Source: Sipunculus nudus
Lineage: Eukaryota; Annelida; Sipuncula; Golfingiida; Sipunculidae
Length of the DNA: 64,000 bases
NCBI GenBank assembly: GCA_026874595.1
Contig: CM049309.1
Location: forward strand, 4,872,076 to 4,936,075
Direction: 5' to 3'
Position 1 is the first letter of the stretch. Each line of letters opens with the position of its first letter. Positions 56,285 through 64,000 of this stretch are shown here, piece by piece. The notes under the pieces were generated by a model. It was not told the origin of the DNA. It saw nothing but the letters and a program-made list of their open reading frames with translations, and did not search any database. The position numbers were made by a program, and so were the translations under genes.

Positions 56285-57645
56285 TCTAAACTACAAAGAT
56301 GAAATCCTTATGTGTGCATGATATGAAAATTATATCAACAGTGCTCTCAGGAAACAAACGTGCCATGGTCAATTTGGGCAAAATTTAAGGTACTAATTTT
56401 ATATTTATACTAATAACTTGTAAAATTTGAAAAATTCAGAACTTATTTTTGGTATTCAATTGAATCTTGATTAAATAATGTTACATCCCTGACAAAAAAT
56501 CTCTAGCTTCAGCAATCCTCTTGTTAAGGGAGTAAATATATTTCTTGATTTTTTAAAAAGTTCATTATGTTTGGGCCTATAAAACAATTACGCAATACTG
56601 ACATCATTTCTGGTATGTGCATAGCGAATGTATAGAAAAATATGTATATTATATATGATCAAAGTCAGATCAGTGGTTTTGATATTAGGCAATCTTACAG
56701 TGTAACAATGGGTTTTTAATGGAAAAATGAAATTTTTCATTAATATCTCGAAGGAATTAAGTCCTAGTGATCAAATTCTAGGCATGGTAGGGGATTTTGG
56801 AGACATCTAACTGTATGCCAAATTTATGGAACTTAAGAGCTGAAGCTGGGGAGCTGAGCTCTTGCAAACTGCATAACACTAGCTTGATGTAAACAATATG
56901 TGACATGGTGCTTAAAAACTTGAATAAAATCTACAGTTTTTGATCAAATGGTTTCAAATTTTTGGTGTTAACAGTTGAAATGGTAACAAAAACATGCTTC
57001 AAAAATTAAATCCTCAGCAGTTATAGGGAAAAAACGTGCCATGGTCAAACTTGGGCAATATTTATGGTACCAATTTTATATTTTTGCCAATATTAAAAAA
57101 AATTAATAGATTTTGATCTAATTTTTGGTATACAATTAAATTTTGATTAATTAAAGTTGTTTTACTGAAAAAAAGTCCCTACCTTTAACACTTTTGTCTT
57201 AAGTGACCAAATATCTTTCCTGATTTTTTTAAAAAAGTCCATTATGTTTGGGCCCATAACTTTTTTTTAAATTAAATAATACTAATTCAATTTCTGGCAT
57301 GTACATAGGAACTATATAGAGGAATATTTATGGTAAATATGAAGAAAACCAGATGAGTGGGTTTGATATTAGGCAGTCCTGAAGTGTGAAAATAGATTTC
57401 TAATAAAAAATTGAGGTTTTTCCTTAATATCTAGAAGGAACCAAGTCGTATTGACCCAATTTTGGCATGGTAGGAGATTTTGGGGACATCTAACTGTATG
57501 CCGAATTTCAGATTTGTAGGTCCAATGGTGTCGAAACGTGCCAGTCTTACATACGGACATCCGGACGGACGGACATCCGGACGGACGACAGACAATGGAC
57601 CACGACTATAGCTTAGATGATTTATAGTCAGCTGAGCTAAAAATT
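56285..57645 (-). repeat. Tandem-core repeat family D, two units of 668 bp
   Basis: CGTGCCATGGTCAA occurs at 56359 and 57027, and GACATCTAACTGTATGCC near 56803 and 57486. The right edge carries CGGACGGACATCCGGACGGA and a partly palindromic terminus ending AGCTGAGCTAA. It probably reads right to left. Confidence 0.6.
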
Positions 57646-57992
57646 GTTTCTCCAAAACCATCAAAAGTGATTTACAAACGAAGAAGTGAATCCTCAAAAG
57701 TACAAAAATTAATAGGATAACGCAATACCAGTTTTCTTAGAATTATCAAAAGTTAAACTAGAAAAGAACTTTTAACATTTAATATTATAGAAGCTAACAA
57801 GGGCAACGCAAAGGGGAGCATCCCCTTTCACAGGAGCATAATTATACTGGAAGGGCAGCTCTGTGACCTTGGACCTCATACTCGATAGGGTTCTTCATCC
57901 AAATATGGGTTAGCCATAAGTGCAAGCTGAAAGGTTTTGGTCAAATGGTTTGGCTTTGACACATCCAAAAGGTGAATGTCACCTGAACATTA

Positions 57993-60019
57993 AAACTAGA
58001 TGACCATAGGTCAAGCTCTTGCCGGAAGTAGAAATATAAAAAACAGACAGGAAGACGGGAACAAGTGAAAAAAAGAAGTTTAAATGAGCAATGTTCTGGC
58101 AGACCAGAAACAATAACACTTTTTAATGCTGATATTGAAAAGTCATGGACAAACAGACAGAACATATTTCCTGGCTTTAAATGTATGCCTTTCAAAAACA
58201 ATGTGGGCTCCAGAATGACTTGTCAGACCAAAGAAGAAGCAGGGAGGAGAAGATGACAAGAACAGACAGACACATCCTGGATAACAGGTTACCAGACCTT
58301 ATAATTGGGAATGCAAAGGCGAATAAAATGGCTAGTGTGTGTAGAAAGGACAATATTTGACAAGTTTTGAGCAAAATAATATTTTTAGGTTTTTCAATAA
58401 CCTTGACCTTGGACCTATCTTAATTAAAAACGAAAGGCTTATAGGAGTTTATTTTGTCTATCAACTATACAATTTTTATAGTGATTCCGCAAGAATTGTG
58501 GCCTATAGAGTGAAAAAAGTGATATCTTGTACAATCTTGTTTGACAAAAAACCTATTCTGTGAGATTTGGCAAAAAGTTGAGTTAAACTGAGCCAATACT
58601 GCCTGAAGCAAAATAACTAGATCTCTTACTTTACAAGTGACAAAGATAGAAAAACTAGAATACAGGTAGTCGACAAGCGACTACATGTATCTTCCAAAAT
58701 CAGAGTAGGACGGGTGAAGCGAGGCATGGATTGAGTGGCAAAGGAAATTGAGTTGGATGTGTTAAATATCAGCATGGATGTCTGCCACTTAAACATTACT
58801 GTAGGTGGCGCCAAATGTAATTTGAACAGGAAACTATCCAAGATGTATACACGTGCAAAATTTCAGGTGGAAAAGTCTAACCGCTGCTCAGTTATGAGAG
58901 ATTTTATTCAACAGCAGACAAACAGATGGACGCTGTGCAAAAACAGTTGCAGGGGGCGCCACCAATTTCTTAAATGATAAAGAGCTATGCGAGGTCCAAA
59001 CACATGCAAAACTTCAGGAAGATATGTGTAATAAAATCAAGAAAGCTATCCAGGATGTATACACATGCCAAATTTCATTTTGTACAAAATGTTTTTTCTG
59101 ATCGATCAAATGGTTCCCGAGATATGTGGGTTTATGTGTGGAAACAAATGCACAAATGGACGCTGGGCAGAGAGGAAAGGTCAGAGGTCAACGCCAATTG
59201 GTAAGGCACCAGTTTACATGTGACCCGATAATTGGTGTAAGTTTCGAAAAAATCAGTCCAGTAGTCTCAGAGGAGTTCGATGGAAATGAATACAGCGGCG
59301 GCAGCGGCAGCAGTGTCGGAACCCGTCAAAAACATAGTATCCACAAAACTTCGTTTTGGTGGATACAATGAGACCAAAAATGCATAACCATGGTAACAAC
59401 AGATTGATGTAGCTACACATCAGAATAAAGGCCATGGAATGTCAAACATGAGCTACAGTTTATGTAGTTATGATAAATTTTGACAAAGATGTGAAGATAA
59501 AACAATTTTCTGTTTTTTTATGACCTTAACCTTTAACCTATTTACTCTAAAAGACATCAGACTTCTAGAACTTTAAGTGTTCTATCAACAGTTTAACATT
59601 CAGAGGTATTTCCAAAATATTCAGCCCTGTGGAATGCCATACGAAATAAGGAGCAGGGAGGCAAATTGGCAACTGACAAACAAACTGACATATTGACACA
59701 TCTGATATGACAACTGCCTAAACCATCTCAAATTGAAAGCATAGAGGAAAAAAATGAGCTATAATAGTTTATGTAGATGGGCCTCTTTTTGACTAAGTTA
59801 AGATAAAAATAAAATTTAAAATAAAATGTTTTTCAATGACCTTGACCAAAAACAATAGGCTTCCAGGACTCGATTGTCAATCTACTGTGCAAGTTTGAAA
59901 GCAATTGCTGCAAAATTATGGCCAGTAGTGGGGGCGAACAAACACACACAAATTGTGAAAAACAGACATACATACACAGCTGACCAACATGCTTGCAGAA
60001 ATCTTCGATTTCTAGCAAG
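57993..60019 (+). mobile_element. Helentron/HINE-like element, family A, copy 2
   Basis: It starts AACTAGATGACCATAGGTCA and CTCTTGCCGGAAGTAG and ends at the hairpin GAAATC-TTC-GATTTC within CTTGC...GCAAG (59991-60019). It shares the NGAGCTATA, CAGACAAACAGAC and GACCTTGACC words of the copy at 12568-14541. It has one to two core units only, and carries an inserted family B element at about 58653-59372. Confidence 0.6.
58653..59372 (+). mobile_element. Helentron/HINE-like element, family B, nested in family A
   Basis: It starts AACTAGAATACAGGTAGTCG (hairpin GTAGTCG-acaag-CGACTAC). It ends at the hairpin 59337-59366, GTATCCACAAAAC paired with GTTTTGGTGGATAC. The 5' GTATCTTCCAAAATC repeats the left arm of that hairpin. 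After it, family A sequence resumes with CATAACCATGGTAACA, matched at about 14205 in the intact copy. Confidence 0.6.
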
Positions 60020-60314
60020 TAAAAAACATCATCAAAGAAACATAAGACACCTTGAATTATTTTTTATTTTCAAAACTTGCTGTATATTCAGTTATCATGT
60101 AAATTTTTACAATATGACCCCTTAAAATCTGCCCCTTTTCAGTTCATACTTTTTCAGACTCATTTAACTCCTACATTGAGCACAGCGTGCTCTTTAAAAC
60201 ACTTCACAGCGAATTAAGAACACCCCTCAGTTGACGTTAAAGCATCAACACTTGTAGAAATATCATACAAGGGCTCTCTGTAGAGGTATTTCCTAAGGTC
60301 ATGACTATATTACA

Positions 60315-60431
60315 TTAATTGCCGTCAGCTGCAGATGTCTTCAGGTCTTGGTTGACAGACCTTTGCTTGAAACCCTTGTCACAAAAATCTGTGATTTCTT
60401 TATGTTCACCAGCTGGCCACAAATCATCGCC
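60315..60431 (-). CDS. Terminal exon of an unrecognised gene
   Basis: Acceptor with a T-rich tract and CAG before 60431. It encodes GDDLWPAGEHKEITDFCDKG, then FKQRSVNQDLKTSAADGN and a TAA stop at 60317-60315, 38 aa. The start phase is 0, matching the donor phase of the exon at 60888-60944. The composition is protein-like and unlike the repeats around it. I do not recognise the family. Confidence 0.55.
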   Translation of the reverse strand, partial: GDDLWPAGEHKEITDFCDKGFKQRSVNQDLKTSAADGN

Positions 60432-60887
60432 CTGAAAAAAAAAGAAAAATATGTGATAAGGTAAGAGATGCTCTAAAGGCACAATGACCTACAGTTGACC
60501 TACTATAACTTTTGAACCACTCAGTATATTTTAGTATATTTTAATGAAATTCGACTCGTGAAATGTTCCTTTAAAAATCTTAGAAGTGTTCTGAAACTGT
60601 TGACCTTGACTTCCATCTTCAAGGTCCAATCAGAAGGAATACAAATTATCTGTGAATACTTTAACATTTGAAGTAGTCTGTAATTTTCCTTAAATTTGGG
60701 GATGGGACATAGGGACAGGAGACATATATCTGTATTTGCATTGAAGAAACAACCTACTTTTATAGTAGTTATAACTACTGTAACATGACATGTATCTGTT
60801 TGTGTGGCTACGAGAACTTATTCTGCACTTTCATTAGATACTGTTCTAACAGGATGACAACTTCAGCTACAGACTGTTCTAACTTAC

Positions 60888-60944
60888 TGGCAGAACAACA
60901 GGTCGTGATCCATAAATGTACCATCCACCCTTCCTGGTCCAGTC
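60888..60944 (-). CDS. Penultimate exon of the same unrecognised gene
   Basis: A 57-base exon coding DWTRKGGWYIYGSRPVVLP, between acceptor ATTGCAG and donor GTAAGT, phase 0-0. Aromatic-rich and compact. Upstream exons were not found before 64000, where repeats dominate. Confidence 0.55.
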
Positions 60945-61245
60945 CTGCAATGACAAAAAGAATATTAAAGTCACATAAACTACCAACATTCCAAACAGAA
61001 AGAAAATATAGAATTAAACATGCCATCTTTATAAAAAATATGTAAACACATGGCCTACAGGCCTAATGCGAACCTGTGCAATGATAATACACCAGGTATA
61101 TGCTTCAATGCTTGAGCATTACTTTTCATGAACATGTGTAACATGTATATGAACAATGCAAGTACAGAAGTACTAAACACTTAGAACAAGAAACAATTAA
61201 ACAAACATCACTGCTGAAATTCTGGCATGGGTGCACACAACACAA

Positions 61246-62970
61246 AAACTAGAATACAGGTAGTCAACAAGCGACTACGTGTATCCGCCAAAATCAGAGT
61301 GGGACGGGTGAAGTGAGGCATGGATTGAGTGGCAAGGGGAAAATGAGTGTGTTGCATAATAGCCTGGATGTCTGCAGCAGAAATGTGTACATAGGTTGCG
61401 CCACCTACCACAAAATCCAGAAAGCTGTCCAAATTGTATACATATGCAAAATCTTAGGCAGATAAGACAAACCACTACTTGTATATGAGTGATTTTATCC
61501 CACAGCAGACAAACAGGACGGTGTGCAAAAATGATGGCAGGTGGTGCCACAAATATTGTGTATGATTGACAGCTATGTGAGATCTATACACATGCATAAT
61601 TTCAGGGGGATATGTCAAACCAGTCTTGAGATATAAGCCTGAATGTTTGCAGCCTATACATAAATGTAGGTGGTGCTACCTACCACAAAATCCATAAAGC
61701 TATCCAAGATGTATAAACATGCAAAATTTTATGCAGATAAGTCAAATCACTACTGAGATATGAGTGTTTTTAGCCCATGGCAGACAAACAGATGGACGTT
61801 GTGCAAAAATGGTGGCAGGTGGCGACACCAAATTTTGGGTAAGATTAAGAGCTATGTGAGATCTATACACATGCAAAATTTCAGGGGGATATGTCAAACC
61901 AGTCTTGAGATATAAGCCAGATGTCTGCAGCGTATACATAATGTAGGTGGAGCCAGCTGCCACTAATTTAAGAAAGCCATCAAAGATGCATAAACCTGCG
62001 AAATTTTAGGCAGATATGTCAAACCACTGCCGAAATATAAGTGATTTTATCCCATGGCAAACAAACAGACAGATGGTGTGCAAAAATGGTTGCAGTGGCG
62101 CCACCAGTTTTGCATATGATAAAGAGTTATGTGAGATCTATAAACTTGCAAAATTTTTGCCCAATCGGTCAAATGGTTCCCGATATCTGAGCTTGGATGT
62201 TTGCAGAGTAAACGTGAATGTAGGTGGCGCCACCTGTCAAAAAACCAAGAAAGCTGTCCAGGATGTACACACATGCAAAATTTAAGGTGGATAAGTCCAA
62301 CCAATGCAGAGATATGAGTGATTTTATCCCAAGGCAGATGAACAAATGGACGCTATGCAAAAATGGTTGCAAGTGGCACCACCAGTTTTGCTTATGATTA
62401 AGAATTATGCGAGATCTATACACATGCAAAATTTTGGCCCAATTGGTCAAACAGTTCCCGAGATACGAGCTTGGATGTCTGCAGAGTAAACGTGAATGTA
62501 GGTGGCGCCATCTGTCAAAAAACCAAGAAAGCTGTCCAGGATGTACACACATGCAAAATTTAAGGTGGATAAGTCCAACCAATGCAGAGATATGAGTGAT
62601 TTTATCCCAAGGCAGATGAACAGATGGACGCTGTGCAAAAATGGTCCAGGTGGCGCCACCATTTTTAGTGTATGTTATAAAGTTATCCAAGGGGTACATT
62701 TGTGCAATTTTTTTAGCCTGATCGGTCAAACAATTCCCGAGATGTATTTATTTATGTATTGAAACAGACGCACAAATGGATGCTGAGCAGAGAGGGAAGG
62801 TCAGAGGTCAACCAAAAATGAGGGTGCAGCAGTTCAAATGTGACCCAATCATAATTCCAAATTTAAAAAAATTCTGCCCAGTGGTTACAGAGGAGTTCTC
62901 TGGAAACTATGCGGCAGTGGCATCCAACTGAAAACATAGTATCAGCAAAACTCTGTTTTGGCGGATACAA
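61246..62970 (+). mobile_element. Helentron/HINE-like element, family B, expanded copy
   Basis: It starts AACTAGAATACAGGTAGTCA and GTATCCGCCAAAATC. It ends at a hairpin with GTATCAGCAAAAC and GTTTTGGCGGATAC (62939-62968). The core is five tandem units of 276-278 bp, dated by the GTAGGTGGCGCC word at 61391, 61667, 61943, 62220 and 62498. Each unit has ACACATGCAAAATT and CAGACAAACAGATGGACG blocks. The 186-aa minus ORF 62169-62729 is a by-product of the repeat. Confidence 0.7.
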
Positions 62971-63340
62971 TAATTGTAGCTGGCACCACCAGGCTTGTAT
63001 ACAAGAAGGGATATATACATATGCCCAATGACAGACTGATATGTCAAACCCCTCCTGTGAAATAAGCAGGGACATACACTGTGCAAAAATTATTGTAGGT
63101 GGCACCACCAGTTTTGTACACTATAAGGCTACCCGATATGTTTAAACATGCCCAATTTTAGGCTGATGTATCAAATTCCTCTGCAGAAATAAGGAAGCAC
63201 TAACACTGCAAAAGTCAATGTAGGTGGCACCACCTGTCTTGTAAATGAGAATACCATCAAAGACACACAGACAGGTCAAAATATCAGGCCAATACATCAA
63301 ACTTCCCCAGAATTTGATGCACTGGGCTAACAAGGCTTAG
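62971..63340. repeat. Further diverged family-B-like units
   Basis: GTAGGTGGCACCACC at about 63095 and 63211, and GGCACCACCAGG at 62982, with shared TATGTCAAAC blocks. The units are shorter and more decayed than in 61246-62970. Confidence 0.55.
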
Positions 63341-63389
63341 GTGAGTAAGGCAGTTGCCCACGAGTGAACTGTGACAATATGCTGCCTCA

Positions 63390-63690
63390 AGCTACTGCAC
63401 TGAGTGAACTCTTGACCTGTACTTGGCTGCACTGAGAGGACTCTTGACCTGTTGTATAATCTGACACAGTTGGCAGTTTGCCAAAGCTATAAATAGATCC
63501 AGGCAGAACTTTGTTGACATATCTGATGCAGTGAGCAGTCTGCCAAAGCTATAAATAGAATGCAGCTACTGCACTGAGTAAACTCTTGACCTATACCTGG
63601 CATTACTTCTTCCAATCCTGGCCCAAAACTATTTATAGAGCTGACATCAAGGCACTGGCAATCTGCCAATGGTAAACCAAGTGCTGCCAT
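63390..63690. repeat. Short diverged repeats with GCCAAAGCTATAAATAGA
   Basis: GCCAAAGCTATAAATAGA occurs at about 63479 and 63541, and ACTCTTGACCT three times. It is a small tandem-like repeat; the 67-aa ORF on the minus strand follows from it. Confidence 0.5.
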
Positions 63691-64000
63691 CTGTACATAA
63701 AATTGGTCCCTACTTGAAATAACTTTGAAATTAATTTTCCCAATACAAAATGCTTTTCAGTTGACTTTTTATAAAAAAGAAATCAGGAATATATGTAAAA
63801 TTATTACAGATGCAAACTAAATGCAAAATTAAAATACAGATATATCTCACTGATGGCAAATTCTTAAATTAAGTTGAGTAGGGATACCAATAATTTATAA
63901 TCCATTTACATTTGTCTTTATATAACCACAGATAGCTAATTATCCATGATTGTAACATTGCCTGGTATGATGAATAACTTAAATCATGAATCTAAATTTT
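63691..64000. other. AT-rich window end, nothing recognised
   Basis: No exon or repeat end seen. Confidence 0.4.

Noticed and set aside
62169-62729. 186-aa minus-strand ORF
   Set aside because: It is a by-product of the 277-bp tandem unit; the peptide repeats itself with the DNA period.

Overview
The window looks like nuclear DNA of an animal, most likely a bivalve mollusc. It is AT-rich, its genes are split by GT-AG introns, and most of it is repeats. The bivalve guess is inference: it rests on pearl/Helentron-like repeats with tandem cores and (ACAR)n tracts and on the general repeat style. Nothing bacterial was seen (no operons, no CRISPR).

Three transcription units can be supported. (1) RTF2, replication termination factor 2, minus strand, eight coding exons from 26693 down to 17502, 293 aa. 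(2) GALE, UDP-glucose 4-epimerase, plus strand, nine coding exons from 42542 to 51334, 345 aa with all catalytic residues. (3) The last two exons of an unrecognised minus-strand gene, 60944-60888 and 60431-60315, whose 5' part lies beyond the window or is hidden in repeats. RTF2 and GALE are divergent, about 15.8 kb apart; GALE and the third gene converge. I see no functional link between them.

Layout. 1-11 kb: a 3.4-kb segment occurs twice in direct orientation (311-3743 and 7546-10959). A near-intact non-LTR retrotransposon on the minus strand fills exactly the gap between the copies, which is the geometry of a giant target-site duplication. 11-17 kb: dispersed repeats, including a 2-kb Helentron-like element with a 331-bp tandem core. 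17-27 kb: RTF2, with a SINE, small inverted-repeat elements and a TA-rich cruciform in its introns, and a 30-bp minisatellite that starts inside its last codons. 28-31 kb: a 3.2-kb foldback-like element with long modular inverted ends. 34-35 kb: microsatellites. 37.1-42.2 kb: a 5-kb DNA-transposon-like element with inverted ends and an 8-bp target-site duplication, just upstream of GALE. 42.5-55 kb: GALE, followed by a piggyBac-type MITE and a 2.1-kb satellite with a 52-bp unit and a 9-unit higher-order repeat. 56-63.5 kb: tandem-core repeat families, one nested in another, around the third gene.

The strongest leads are the retrotransposon with its 3.4-kb duplicated flanks, the two Helentron-like families built on the same terminal plan, the foldback element, the GALE-side higher-order satellite, and the minisatellite that overlaps the RTF2 stop codon. 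All were read by eye; no alignment or database search was run.
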